From Acetobacterium fimetarium (GTDB lineage Bacteria > Bacillota > Clostridia > Eubacteriales > Eubacteriaceae), in assembly GCF_014284475.1 (NCBI RefSeq), contig NZ_WJBC01000002.1:186001-250000 (forward strand): a stretch of 64,000 nucleotides of DNA. Reading direction: 5' to 3'. A program made the position numbers and the translations under genes. Below, piece after piece: positions 1 to 8,624 of this stretch. A model generated the notes under the pieces. It saw only the letters and a program-made list of their open reading frames with translations, was not told the DNA's origin and made no database searches. Positions within the stretch are counted from its first letter, which is position 1, and each line of letters starts with the position of its first letter.

Positions 1-417
1 TACAAAGAATATTTAAGTCATCTGGATTTGGGATTAGAGGACCGCTTAAGTGATCAGGTCGGACTTTTATCCGGCGGCCAAAGACAAGCGCTAACCCTTT
101 TGATGGCGACTCTGAAAAAGCCGAAGCTTTTACTTTTAGATGAACACACCGCCGCACTTGATCCCAAAACGGCTGAAAAAGTATTGCAGTTAAGCGACCG
201 ATTTGTCAAGGAAGGCAATTTGACGACTTTGATGGTGACACACAATATGCGTCATGCGATTGAACATGGGAACCGCCTGATCATGATGCATGAAGGAAAA
301 GTGATTCTGGATATCAAAGGCGAAGAAAAGCAGCAACTGACAGTCGAGGATCTTCTGAAACGGTTTGGCCAGGTTAGCGGAGAAGAATTTTCCAATGACC
401 GCGCCCTGCTTTCCTAG
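1..417 (+). CDS. ABC transporter ATP-binding protein, 3' part
   Basis: C-terminal 138 residues of an ABC ATPase; the reading frame is open from base 1, so the Walker A half lies outside the window. Visible are the signature motif LSGGQ, a Walker B strand LLLLDEHTAALD with its catalytic Glu, the D-loop and the H-loop His in MVTHN. The tail ending in EEFSNDRALLS resembles the ATPase of the tryptophan/tyrosine-type ABC importers (one ATPase, one permease, one lipoprotein) of Firmicutes; that substrate assignment is from memory of the family and uncertain. It would act on the cytoplasmic face, driving uptake. It is followed by the strong infC promoter, so it ends its own operon. Confidence 0.85.
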   Translation, partial: YKEYLSHLDLGLEDRLSDQVGLLSGGQRQALTLLMATLKKPKLLLLDEHTAALDPKTAEKVLQLSDRFVKEGNLTTLMVTHNMRHAIEHGNRLIMMHEGKVILDIKGEEKQQLTVEDLLKRFGQVSGEEFSNDRALLS

Positions 418-450
418 AAGTTGGCCAGTTTTCAAAACTTAAAAAAGTAG

Positions 451-479
451 TTGACAAAAGAATAAAACGAACGTATAAT
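451..479 (+). promoter_or_regulatory. Consensus sigma-A promoter of infC operon
   Basis: TTGACA at 451-456 and TATAAT at 474-479 with exactly 17 nt between them: both hexamers match the vegetative consensus at every base. It stands 143 nt before the infC start and should give a transcript beginning near 486. Confidence 0.92.
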
Positions 480-485
480 ATTCAA

Positions 486-621
486 GTAAACAAAGTAGAG
501 TGAACACACTTCTCACCTCATTTCTTGGAGAAATAGGTAAATATGAATGAACATTGTTCGTAAGTATTTTTGCAGGTGGAGTTTCTCTACCTGCAATTTT
601 TATATATGGAGGTATATTACT
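486..621 (+). promoter_or_regulatory. infC-rpmI-rplT leader with intrinsic terminator hairpin
   Basis: Untranslated leader of the translation operon. A hairpin with GCAGGT (572-577) pairing ACCTGC (589-594), extended by GAG/CTC, is followed by AATTTTTAT: an intrinsic terminator placed just before the infC ribosome site. In Firmicutes this position carries an L20 or IF3-responsive attenuator (L20 leader class). The presence of an attenuator is read from the sequence; the ligand (L20 protein) is inference from the family. Confidence 0.7.
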
Positions 622-1143
622 ATTAGCAAAGATGTTCAACACGAAATTAATAACGAGATCCGTGATCGCGAAATCCGTGTAATTGATGAAGCTGGTGAAA
701 TGTTGGGAGTCATGAATACTAAAGATGCCCTGAAGTTAGCCGATGAAAAAAATTTGGATCTAGTAAAAGTTTCGCCAAATGCCAAACCGCCGGTTTGTAA
801 GATTCTTGACTACGGAAAGTTTCGATATGAAGAAATTCAACGATTGAAGGAAGCTAAAAAAAATCAAAAAGCTGTGGTTATTAAAGAAATTCGTATGTCG
901 GTTAGAGTTGAAGAACATGATATTATTGTCAAACTTAAAAATTGCATCAAATTTTTAGAACAAGGTAACCGAGTTAAAGTGGCTATTCGTTTCCGAGGGC
1001 GTGAAATGGCTTATACTGAACAGGGAAGAGGCGTATTGCTTGATTTCGCTGAACGTGTCGCCGATATCGCAGTTGTAGAAAAATCGCCTAAGATTGAAGG
1101 CCGAAATATGGTTATGTATTTAGCCCCCAAAAAAGATAAGTAA
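622..1143 (+). CDS. infC: Translation initiation factor IF-3
   Basis: IF-3 binds the 30S subunit, keeps subunits apart and proofreads start-codon choice. The protein of 173 residues has the usual N-domain (INNEIRDREIRVIDEAGEMLG), lysine-rich linker and C-domain ending in MVMYLAPK. The start is taken as ATT at 622: GGAGG at 608-612 stands 9 nt before it and the protein then begins (M)SKDVQHEINNEI like other family members. No in-frame ATG exists near this ribosome site; the ATG at 606 runs into a stop after six codons, and the ATG at 547 would lie inside the leader. AUU starts on infC are known from Escherichia coli, where they allow autoregulation. First gene of an operon with rpmI and rplT. 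Confidence 0.95.
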   Translation: MSKDVQHEINNEIRDREIRVIDEAGEMLGVMNTKDALKLADEKNLDLVKVSPNAKPPVCKILDYGKFRYEEIQRLKEAKKNQKAVVIKEIRMSVRVEEHDIIVKLKNCIKFLEQGNRVKVAIRFRGREMAYTEQGRGVLLDFAERVADIAVVEKSPKIEGRNMVMYLAPKKDK

Positions 1144-1256
1144 ATAATGGTTGTTAATTGAGTATATCTGTTGTAAGGACTTGGATTACATAAACCTGGA
1201 TTTCTCGGATATAGTTTATTATAAAAGATACCTTGTACAGGGAGGAGGAAATAGTT

Positions 1257-1451
1257 ATGCCAAAGATGAAAACACACCGTGGAGCTGCAAAGCGTTTTAA
1301 AATAAAAAAATCGGGTTTTATTAAACGGTCAAAGGCTGGAAAAAGCCATATTCTAAACAAGAAAAGCCGTAAGAGAAAAAGAAATCTTAGAAAATCAACT
1401 GGTTTAGCGTCTGGTGATGCTAAAGTTGTAATGAAAATGATCAAACGATAA
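1257..1451 (+). CDS. rpmI: 50S ribosomal protein L35
   Basis: Small basic protein of the large ribosomal subunit, 64 residues, starting [14 protein letters not shown] and carrying the typical K/R-rich body ([13 protein letters not shown]). ATG 1257 follows GGGAGGAGG by a few bases; an upstream in-frame ATG at 1233 lies before this site and is rejected. It lies 113 nt after infC and 24 nt before rplT in the standard infC-rpmI-rplT order. Confidence 0.97.
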   Translation: MPKMKTHRGAAKRFKIKKSGFIKRSKAGKSHILNKKSRKRKRNLRKSTGLASGDAKVVMKMIKR

Positions 1452-1475
1452 TTTTGAAGATAGGAGGAAATAATA

Positions 1476-1829
1476 ATGAGAATTAAAAAAGGCGTTAACG
1501 CCAAAAGAAGACATAAAAAAACACTTAAACTTGCAAAAGGCTATTATGGCGCAAAAAGTAAGTTGTACCGATCCGCAAATGAAGCCGTTATGCGAGCACT
1601 CAGATCTTCATATGTAGGTCGTAAAGAAAAGAAACGAAATTTCAGAAGACTCTGGATTACCAGAATCAATGCCGGAACCAGAATTTATGATTTAAGCTAC
1701 AGCAAATTCATGTTTGGCTTGAAACAGGCTGGTGTCGAAATTGACCGTAAAATCCTGGCTGATTTAGCCATGAATGATGCGGATGCATTCAAAGACCTGG
1801 TTGACATTGCAAAGAAAAAATTAAGCTAA
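1476..1829 (+). CDS. rplT: 50S ribosomal protein L20
   Basis: L20, 117 residues, an assembly-initiating 23S rRNA binding protein. The N-terminal basic extension ([17 protein letters not shown]) and the C-terminal globular part ([18 protein letters not shown]) are typical and full length. TAGGAGG lies just before the ATG. L20 often represses its own operon by binding the infC leader, which fits the hairpin at 572-594. An intrinsic terminator follows directly. Confidence 0.97.
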   Translation: MRIKKGVNAKRRHKKTLKLAKGYYGAKSKLYRSANEAVMRALRSSYVGRKEKKRNFRRLWITRINAGTRIYDLSYSKFMFGLKQAGVEIDRKILADLAMNDADAFKDLVDIAKKKLS

Positions 1830-1841
1830 TTAAGTAAATAA

Positions 1842-1879
1842 AACTTCTCAATGTAGGACCATACTTGGGAAGTTTTTTT
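1842..1879 (+). terminator. Intrinsic terminator after rplT
   Basis: AACTTCTCAATGTA pairs with TACTTGGGAAGTT around a short loop and is followed by seven Ts. It closes the infC operon. Confidence 0.88.
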
Positions 1880-1976
1880 ATTGTAGATTATTCTTGCTTT
1901 TTTAATTTATAGTGTTAGAATTATGTATGGTCGCATAAGAATTAAGACATAAAATGTATTGTTTGGAGAAAATGCA

Positions 1977-3353
1977 ATGATAGAAAAGAAACATCGGGGT
2001 TTTAAATATTTTTTGGGGCATCGATCGCCGACTGAGATCTTGATTTTTGGTTTTGCGCTGTTTATTTTATTTGGTGCATTTTTGCTGATGCTGCCCGTAT
2101 CAGCGCAATCCGGTCAGGCAACCGGCTTTGTCAATGCCTTGTTTACTTCAACATCCTCGGTTTGTGTAACCGGACTGGTCGTAGTGGATACGGGAACTTA
2201 TTGGAGTGTTTTTGGACAGGCAGTCATCTGCTTTTTGGTGGAAATCGGTGGTCTGGGTTTTATGTCCTTCGCAACGATGTTCTTTGTGCTGGCAGGCAAA
2301 CGAATTACGATCAAGGATCGAATCCTGATTCAGTCATCCGTCAATATGGATTCGCTGTCAGGCATTGTCCGGTTTGTGAAGTATATTTTCTTTTCAGCAA
2401 TTGCGATTCAAGCCATTGGAGCCATCCTACTGTCGTTTGTGTTCGTTCCGGACTTTGGATTGACAACCGGAATTGGCTTCAGCGTGTTTCATTCGGTCAC
2501 ATCCTTTTGTAATGCGGGCTTTGATTTAATGGGAGATTATAAAAGTTTAACCGGCTATGTCGATAATTTTATGGTCAATTTTGTCATTTGTACTTTGATT
2601 GTTTTAGGTGGATTGGGTTTTGCCGTTACCAGTGATCTGATTTATGTGCGAAAGTTCAGAAAAATGAGTATGCATTCAAAGGTCGTTCTTGTTTCCACTG
2701 GATTTTTGTTGATCGCCGGCTTTGTTTTATTTTTTATTTTTGAATTCAACAATCCCAAAACCATGGGAAACCTGTCCTGGCACGGAAAGTTTTTGGCATC
2801 GATGTTCCAATCGGTGACACCGAGAACGGCTGGCTGTAATACCATCGATGTTGCCGGGCTGACTAAACCATCGATATTTTTGACCATGCTGCTGATGTTT
2901 GTAGGGGCATCCCCCGGATCAACAGGCGGTGGTGTTAAAACAACGACGGTAGCCATTGTTTTAATGACGGTTGGTTCAGTTCTTTACGGAAAGAAAGACG
3001 TCATCGCTTTTAAGCGAACAATCCTGGGTCCGCTGATTCGCCGTGCTATTTCAATTCTCGTCATCGCATCAGGCCTGGTCTTTTTTATGATCTTTGTATT
3101 GTTATGTACTGAGCCACAAGCTTCGTTTGATGTTGTCGTATTCGAAGTGTTGTCCGCTTTTGGAACGGTTGGTTTGACAATGGGCTTGACACCGCATTTA
3201 TCAATTGCCGGAAAGTTGGCTATTAGCCTTACCATGTTTATCGGCCGATTAGGGCCGCTGACGATTGCCTACGCTATTTCACGAAGTGAAAAACGGGCGC
3301 GTGAAAATGTAGGAACCATTAAGTTACCTGAAGGTAATATTATGATTGGTTAG
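1977..3353 (+). CDS. ktrB: KtrB-type potassium channel-transporter subunit
   Basis: Membrane subunit of a Trk/Ktr/HKT K+ uptake system, 458 residues. Four pore-type repeats are visible, with filter-like turns at SSVCVTGL, SFCNAGFD, TPRTAGCN and AFGTVGL. The length of about 450 and the 222-residue partner fit KtrAB rather than TrkHA. ATG 1977 is chosen because TTTGGAGA lies 7 nt upstream; an in-frame TTG at 1959 has no ribosome site. A transcription start may lie in the 97 nt after the rplT terminator. It is followed 15 nt later by the regulatory subunit. It would import K+ with Na+ coupling across the cytoplasmic membrane. Confidence 0.9.
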   Translation: MIEKKHRGFKYFLGHRSPTEILIFGFALFILFGAFLLMLPVSAQSGQATGFVNALFTSTSSVCVTGLVVVDTGTYWSVFGQAVICFLVEIGGLGFMSFATMFFVLAGKRITIKDRILIQSSVNMDSLSGIVRFVKYIFFSAIAIQAIGAILLSFVFVPDFGLTTGIGFSVFHSVTSFCNAGFDLMGDYKSLTGYVDNFMVNFVICTLIVLGGLGFAVTSDLIYVRKFRKMSMHSKVVLVSTGFLLIAGFVLFFIFEFNNPKTMGNLSWHGKFLASMFQSVTPRTAGCNTIDVAGLTKPSIFLTMLLMFVGASPGSTGGGVKTTTVAIVLMTVGSVLYGKKDVIAFKRTILGPLIRRAISILVIASGLVFFMIFVLLCTEPQASFDVVVFEVLSAFGTVGLTMGLTPHLSIAGKLAISLTMFIGRLGPLTIAYAISRSEKRARENVGTIKLPEGNIMIG

Positions 3354-3368
3354 AGGAGGAGTATTGTA

Positions 3369-4037
3369 TTGAAAGAAAAACAGTTTGCCGTGCTGGGTTT
3401 AGGCCGTTTTGGGGAGGCTCTCGCGATCACGCTCAGTGAGTTGGGATGTAATGTTGTTGTTGTCGATAAAGACGAAGAGAAGATTCAGAATATTGCGGAT
3501 TCGGTAACCTACGCTGTGCAGGCAGATGTTACGGATATCAACGCTTTAAAATCAATCGGCCTGAAAAATGTCGACGCAATCGTTGTTTCGATCACTTCCG
3601 ACATCAACAGCAGCATCATGGGCATCGTCAATGCTCAGGAACTTGGAATTAAAGAAATATACGGCAAAGCAAATACTGCTCAGCATGAAAAAGTGCTTTT
3701 AAAGCTCGGCGTTAAGAAAGTTTTTTCGCCAGAGCGTGATATGGGTGAACGCGTTGCTCATAATTTATTTTCAGGCGATTCCATTGATATTCTGGAACTT
3801 GACACCACCCATTCCATTGTTGAAGTTGATATTTTGCATTCATGGGAAGGAAAAACATTGGAGCAGCTTGATTTGAGAACACAGTACGGCATGAATGTCA
3901 TTGCAATTCGTTCTCAGGATGTGCTGAATGCCTCACCGCTTGCAACGGATATGATAAATCCCGGTGATAAGTTAATTGTAATGGGGGAAAACCGTTCAAT
4001 CAATGAAATCAACAAGCTTTCGCGAAAAGATCGGTAA
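3369..4037 (+). CDS. ktrA: KtrA-type RCK gating subunit
   Basis: Cytoplasmic regulator of the neighbouring KtrB channel, 222 residues. An N-terminal Rossmann RCK_N domain with the nucleotide motif GLGRFGEALA and acidic strand end VVVDKDEE binds ATP/ADP or NAD(H). A C-terminal RCK_C domain (about residues 135-220) is the one that binds c-di-AMP in Bacillus KtrA. TTG start 3369 follows GGAGGA by 8 nt. Co-transcribed with ktrB and only 2 nt before the methyltransferase gene, so the three may form one unit. Confidence 0.9.
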   Translation: MKEKQFAVLGLGRFGEALAITLSELGCNVVVVDKDEEKIQNIADSVTYAVQADVTDINALKSIGLKNVDAIVVSITSDINSSIMGIVNAQELGIKEIYGKANTAQHEKVLLKLGVKKVFSPERDMGERVAHNLFSGDSIDILELDTTHSIVEVDILHSWEGKTLEQLDLRTQYGMNVIAIRSQDVLNASPLATDMINPGDKLIVMGENRSINEINKLSRKDR

Positions 4038-4039
4038 CT

Positions 4040-4843
4040 ATGTTCACTGAGATTAGTTCAAAAAACAATGAGCAACTTAAATACCTTCGTAAACTGAGTA
4101 ATAAATCATTCCGAGATCATGAAAATGCTTTCTTTATTGAAGGAACCAAGCTTTTTGATGAGGCATTCTCGGAAGCTTCTCAAGGGAACCTGACTTTTCG
4201 TCATGTCTTTATGACTGAACAATGGTTTGAACTGCAAAGTCATTCAATCAGAGATGCATTGAAGATGCTCAATGAAAAAGGGATAACGGTTTCCATCATC
4301 AAAGAAGCCATTTTGAATTCAGTATCAACCATGGCACAGTCTGAAGGCATCATTTGTATCCTTAACAAAATGACGTATCCGGTCTCGGATTTTAAAAGCT
4401 ACATCCTTCTTGAAGATGTTCAGGATCCGTACAATGTGGGTACAATTATCAGAACAGCTGATGCTGCAGGAATAGACTGCATCATCACGTCAATGAAAAC
4501 AGCCGATATTTATAATGAAAAGGTATTGCGGGGATCAATGGGATCGGTTTTTCATTTGCCCGTCTATCAGGTTGAATCACTGACAGAATACACTGCCATA
4601 CTTAAAGATAAAAAAGTTGTTATTATTGGAACGTCACTAAACGGCGAGTCCCTGTGGGAACGAAAGCCTGTCACTGAGCCGTATGCGATTGTAATGGGAA
4701 ATGAATCCAGGGGAATGTCTGATGAGCTGATGAAGCAGTGTGATGTTTTATTGAAAATTCCGATTTTGGGAAAAGCTGAATCCCTGAATGTCTCAACGGC
4801 GGCAGGGATTATCATCTACGATATTTTAAAAGACATGAAATAA
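4040..4843 (+). CDS. TrmH/SpoU-family rRNA 2'-O-methyltransferase
   Basis: SPOUT-fold RNA methyltransferase, 267 residues. An N-terminal substrate-binding domain (about 1-105) precedes the knotted catalytic domain. The three family motifs are present: LLEDVQDPYNVGTIIRTADA (motif 1, with the Asn and Arg), IVMGNESRGMSDE (motif 2) and IPILGKAESLNVSTAAGI (motif 3, SAM site). Genes of this type (YsgA/RlmB-like) stand just before pheST in many Firmicutes, as here. The exact rRNA nucleotide modified cannot be read from the sequence. ATG 4040 begins 2 nt after ktrA stops. Confidence 0.88.
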   Translation: MFTEISSKNNEQLKYLRKLSNKSFRDHENAFFIEGTKLFDEAFSEASQGNLTFRHVFMTEQWFELQSHSIRDALKMLNEKGITVSIIKEAILNSVSTMAQSEGIICILNKMTYPVSDFKSYILLEDVQDPYNVGTIIRTADAAGIDCIITSMKTADIYNEKVLRGSMGSVFHLPVYQVESLTEYTAILKDKKVVIIGTSLNGESLWERKPVTEPYAIVMGNESRGMSDELMKQCDVLLKIPILGKAESLNVSTAAGIIIYDILKDMK

Positions 4844-4867
4844 TTTAGCGAATCATTCATTTTTTTA

Positions 4868-4896
4868 AAGACAATTGCTTAAAAAAAAGATATAAT
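4868..4896 (+). promoter_or_regulatory. Promoter of the pheST T-box transcript
   Basis: AAGACA at 4868-4873 and perfect TATAAT at 4891-4896 with a 17-nt spacer. The -35 matches consensus at four of six positions. It lies directly before the T-box leader. Confidence 0.65.
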
Positions 4897-4902
4897 GAGA
4901 AA

Positions 4903-5172
4903 TGTCAATTTCATACAGTCAAAGAACGATGAAAGAGAAAGTAAATAAATTTCAAACATTACAGAGAAAAAATCCCTGGCTGAAAGATTTTATATTTGAA
5001 TTTATTGAAGTTCGCTCTGGAGTTTTAGAAATGAAAATCAGTTAAACTAAGCTTTTCTGATGTCTAGTTTCTAACGTTAATTGCGTTAAAATTTCGAGTG
5101 AATACAAACCAGTATTAATTTAAGGTGGTACCGCGGAATTATTTCGTCCTTTTCATAAGGGCGTTTTTTTAT
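4903..5172 (+). promoter_or_regulatory. T-box riboswitch controlling pheST
   Basis: The T-box core AAGGTGGTACCGCGG is at 5122-5136, followed by a terminator hairpin around CGTCCTTTTCATAAGGGCG and a T run ending near 5172. The 353-nt gap before pheS is otherwise without a gene. A TTC at 5011-5013, in GAAGTTCGC within the putative stem I loop, is a plausible phenylalanine specifier codon. Uncharged tRNA-Phe would stabilise the antiterminator and allow pheST expression. The T-box is seen directly; the choice of specifier is inference. Confidence 0.9.
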
Positions 5173-5198
5173 TTAATATATTAAAAAAGGAGATATAA

Positions 5199-6221
5199 AT
5201 GGAACAGGAACTGAAACAATTAAGAGATCAGTGTTTGGCAGATCTCAATGAAGTTGAAGAATTAAAAACACTGGATAATGTTAGAATTAAATATTTAGGA
5301 AAAAAAGGCGCGTTGACCATCGCTCTCAAGGGAATGGGAAAGCTGTCCAATGAAGAGCGGCCAATCATCGGTAAACTCGCTAATGAAATCAGAGAAGAGA
5401 TAGAAAAAAATATCATTCAACAAAAACAGGCGCTTGAGAAAAAGGCAATGGAAGCTCAAATAAGTCAGGAAGTGATTGATGTCTCGCTGCCGGGAAAAAC
5501 GCATCGGGTCGGAAATCTGCATCCGTTGAATACGACCATCAATGAACTGAAGGAGATTTTCCTGGGGATGGGATTCACCATCGAAGAAGGTCCGGAAATT
5601 GAATGGACAAAATACAATTTTGATTATCTGAATGTGCCAAAAGAGCATTCGGCACGTGATTTGCAAGATACCTTTTATTATAAAGACGACATCGTGCTGC
5701 GCACCCAGACATCTCCGGTTCAGGTTCGGGTCATGCAGGACAGAAAGCCGCCACTGCGCATGATTTCGCCCGGCCGTGTCTATCGTACTGACGAAGTGGA
5801 TGCCACCCACTCTCCCGTTTTCCACCAAATGGAAGGGCTCGTTATCGATAAGGGCATCACCATGGCAGATCTAAAAGGAACGCTGGATTTGTTTGCAAAA
5901 AAACTGTTTGGGGAGCAGACAAAAACAAAATTCCGTCCGCATCAGTTTTATTTTACGGAACCAAGCGCCGAAATGGACGTGACCTGTTATAAATGCGGCG
6001 GTGTCGGCTGCAAGGTTTGCAGCAATACCGGCTGGATTGAAGTGCTGGGATGCGGAATGGTTCACCCCAATGTACTGAAAGACTGCGGGATTGATCCGGA
6101 TGTATACAGCGGCTTTGCTTTCGGAATGGGGCTTGATCGTATCACCATCATAAAATATGGGATCACTGACCTGCGTTTGTTATTCGAAAACGATTTGCGT
6201 TTTTTATCACAATTTAAATAG
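5199..6221 (+). CDS. pheS: Phenylalanine-tRNA ligase alpha subunit
   Basis: Catalytic class II synthetase subunit that charges tRNA-Phe as an alpha2-beta2 enzyme in the cytoplasm; 340 residues, the normal length. An N-terminal coiled-coil tRNA arm (1-90) is followed by the catalytic core with class II motif 2 ([27 protein letters not shown]) and motif 3 ([11 protein letters not shown]). A CxxC pair lies in [25 protein letters not shown] precedes ATG 5199. It lies behind the T-box and 12 nt before pheT. Confidence 0.97.
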   Translation: MEQELKQLRDQCLADLNEVEELKTLDNVRIKYLGKKGALTIALKGMGKLSNEERPIIGKLANEIREEIEKNIIQQKQALEKKAMEAQISQEVIDVSLPGKTHRVGNLHPLNTTINELKEIFLGMGFTIEEGPEIEWTKYNFDYLNVPKEHSARDLQDTFYYKDDIVLRTQTSPVQVRVMQDRKPPLRMISPGRVYRTDEVDATHSPVFHQMEGLVIDKGITMADLKGTLDLFAKKLFGEQTKTKFRPHQFYFTEPSAEMDVTCYKCGGVGCKVCSNTGWIEVLGCGMVHPNVLKDCGIDPDVYSGFAFGMGLDRITIIKYGITDLRLLFENDLRFLSQFK

Positions 6222-6233
6222 GAGGATCCATAA

Positions 6234-8612
6234 ATGTTAGTTTCGCTCAATTGGTTAAAAGAATACGTTGATATAAATATTGCTCCCTATGATTTTGGTG
6301 AAATTCTCACCATGTCAGGAACAAAAGTTGAAACCTTGACGGTTGTTTCAGAGAATGTTGCAAACATTCTGACGGGAAAGATTAAAAAAATTGAACAGCA
6401 CCCGAATGCAGACAAACTGGTTGTTTGCACGGTTGATATGGGAAGCGACGAACGCGTGATTGTCACGGCTGCAAAAAATGTTTTTGAAGGCGCTATTGTG
6501 CCGGTTGCAGTTGACGGGGCGGTTACAGCAAATGGCATGAATATCGGAACCAACGATTTTAGAGGAATATTATCCTACGGTATGTTCTGCTCCATTGAAG
6601 AGCTCGGCATGGATACCAATCTGTTTTCAAAGGAAATCATGGAAGGAATCTACATTCTGCCTGAAGATACCCCGTTGGGAATGGATGTCAAAGAGCTGCT
6701 TTGGCTGGATGATGTCATCATTGATGTTGAGCTCACGGCTAATCGTTCCGACTGTCAGTCCATCATCGGTATTGCAAAAGAATCGGCAGCGGCACTTGAC
6801 CTGCCGATCAGAGATTTTGAAATCTATTCTACAGAAGAAAAGAATAATGATATTGCCGACTATTTATCCGTAAAAGTCAACAGCGATGCCTGTGAGCGTT
6901 ATGTTGCAAAAGTACTCAAAGTCAAAAGAGTCGAACCATCACCCTTGTGGATGCAGATTAAGCTTCTGAACAGTGGCGTTCGTCCCATCAACAACATCGT
7001 CGATGTGACCAATTATGTCATGCTTGAGCTGGGCCAGCCTCTTCATGCTTTTGATTATAACAGTTTGAAGTCAAAGGAAATTGTGGTCAGGACAACCGAT
7101 GATAAGAAGATGATCACGCTTGATGATAAAGAACGCGAAATCAATGCGTCCATGCTGATGATCACCAATGGGAGTGTTCCCGTTGCCATTGCGGGGGTTA
7201 TGGGGGGAGTAAATTCTGAAATCACCGATCAGACAAGCCTGGTTGTGCTGGAATCTGCCTGTTTTTATAAAAACAGTGTCCGTCTGACCTCAAAACAACT
7301 GGGTCTGCGAACGGAAGCTTCAGCGCGATTTGAAAAAGGTGTGGATCCGGAATTGGCTGGAGTTGCCGCACTCAGAGCCACTTATCTGCTTGAAAAAATT
7401 GGCGCCTGCGAAGTCGTTGGGGGGCTGATCGATGTCTACCCTCAACCAGTAAAGACAACTAAATTGACGCTTGATACGAACTGGTTCAACGCGTTTATTG
7501 GCATTTCATTATCGGAAGCAGAAGTCGCCGGTTTTCTCAAACGGCTGTCTTTTACCGTTAAGAGCATTGGCGATGGCATCCTGGAAATTGAAGTACCGAG
7601 TTATCGACAGGATATCGAAGTGAGAGAAGATTTAGCGGAAGAAGTTGCCCGTATGTTTGGCTATGACAATATTCCAGGCACGATCATGGGTGGCGAAACC
7701 ATGACTGGCGGGAAAACACCGATTCAGAAGTATGAAGACGCACTAAAAAATGTCTTAGTGGGACAGGGGTATTTTGAAACCCTCACCTCATCTTTTACCA
7801 GTGAAAAACGTCTGTCGGCACTTAATACTTCCTTGAGCGAAGAGCTCGTTCGCCTGGTCAATCCTCTCGGCGAGGAAAACAGCATCATGCGAAACACCCT
7901 GATTGGTCATCAGTTGGAAGTGATCTCATTAAATTATAACAGAAAAAATCCGTCAGGCCATTTCTTCGAAATTGCCAATACGTATTTTGCATCAGCTGCG
8001 CCTGAAGAACTTCCGGTTGAAGAAAAGAAGCTGGTCATCAGTACTTATGGAAATGACGATTATTTCGAATTGAAAGGCATGGTAGAGATATTATTAACCT
8101 ATTCCGGCATTGACAACGCATCATTTGTCGCTGGCGGATCGGATATCCTGCATCCCGGACGAAAGGCAACGATTTATCTGGAAGATGTGAAACTGGGTGA
8201 AATCGGAGAAGTGCATCCGGCGGTCGTTAAAAACTACGATCTTCCCAAAAGATGTTATGTCTGCGAACTCTCTTTCAAAGCGCTATATGAATGCTGCGTC
8301 ACGGATAAAAAATTCGTCGATCTGCCGAGATTCCCGGCATCAAACCGTGATTTGGCCATCCTGTTAAAGTCAGAAATACCGGCTGCATCAGTTGAAAACA
8401 CCATTCGCATAAATGGCGGAGATATCCTTGAGAGCATTGAATTGTTTGATGTCTATACGGGAGAGCAGATTCCGGATGGTTATAAGAGCCTTGCCTATGC
8501 TTTGAATTTCAGACATTTTGAAAGAACGCTCAATGATGACGACATCAATCCCGTGATTGAAAAGATACTGGAGGAACTAAAAAGTTCTTTTGATGCTCAG
8601 CTTAGAGAATAA
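6234..8612 (+). CDS. pheT: Phenylalanine-tRNA ligase beta subunit
   Basis: Large subunit of the enzyme, 792 residues, full length. Order of domains: N-terminal EMAP/tRNA-binding fold (about 40-150, with EQHPNADKLVVC), B3/B4 editing domain (about 200-400, which clears mischarged Tyr-tRNA), B5 domain, a catalytically dead synthetase-like core, and the C-terminal ferredoxin-fold anticodon-binding domain (DLPRFPASNRDLAI). It shares the pheS transcript and is read from an AGGAGGA site. Confidence 0.97.
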   Translation: MLVSLNWLKEYVDINIAPYDFGEILTMSGTKVETLTVVSENVANILTGKIKKIEQHPNADKLVVCTVDMGSDERVIVTAAKNVFEGAIVPVAVDGAVTANGMNIGTNDFRGILSYGMFCSIEELGMDTNLFSKEIMEGIYILPEDTPLGMDVKELLWLDDVIIDVELTANRSDCQSIIGIAKESAAALDLPIRDFEIYSTEEKNNDIADYLSVKVNSDACERYVAKVLKVKRVEPSPLWMQIKLLNSGVRPINNIVDVTNYVMLELGQPLHAFDYNSLKSKEIVVRTTDDKKMITLDDKEREINASMLMITNGSVPVAIAGVMGGVNSEITDQTSLVVLESACFYKNSVRLTSKQLGLRTEASARFEKGVDPELAGVAALRATYLLEKIGACEVVGGLIDVYPQPVKTTKLTLDTNWFNAFIGISLSEAEVAGFLKRLSFTVKSIGDGILEIEVPSYRQDIEVREDLAEEVARMFGYDNIPGTIMGGETMTGGKTPIQKYEDALKNVLVGQGYFETLTSSFTSEKRLSALNTSLSEELVRLVNPLGEENSIMRNTLIGHQLEVISLNYNRKNPSGHFFEIANTYFASAAPEELPVEEKKLVISTYGNDDYFELKGMVEILLTYSGIDNASFVAGGSDILHPGRKATIYLEDVKLGEIGEVHPAVVKNYDLPKRCYVCELSFKALYECCVTDKKFVDLPRFPASNRDLAILLKSEIPAASVENTIRINGGDILESIELFDVYTGEQIPDGYKSLAYALNFRHFERTLNDDDINPVIEKILEELKSSFDAQLRE

Positions 8613-8624
8613 TACGGGTGCACA

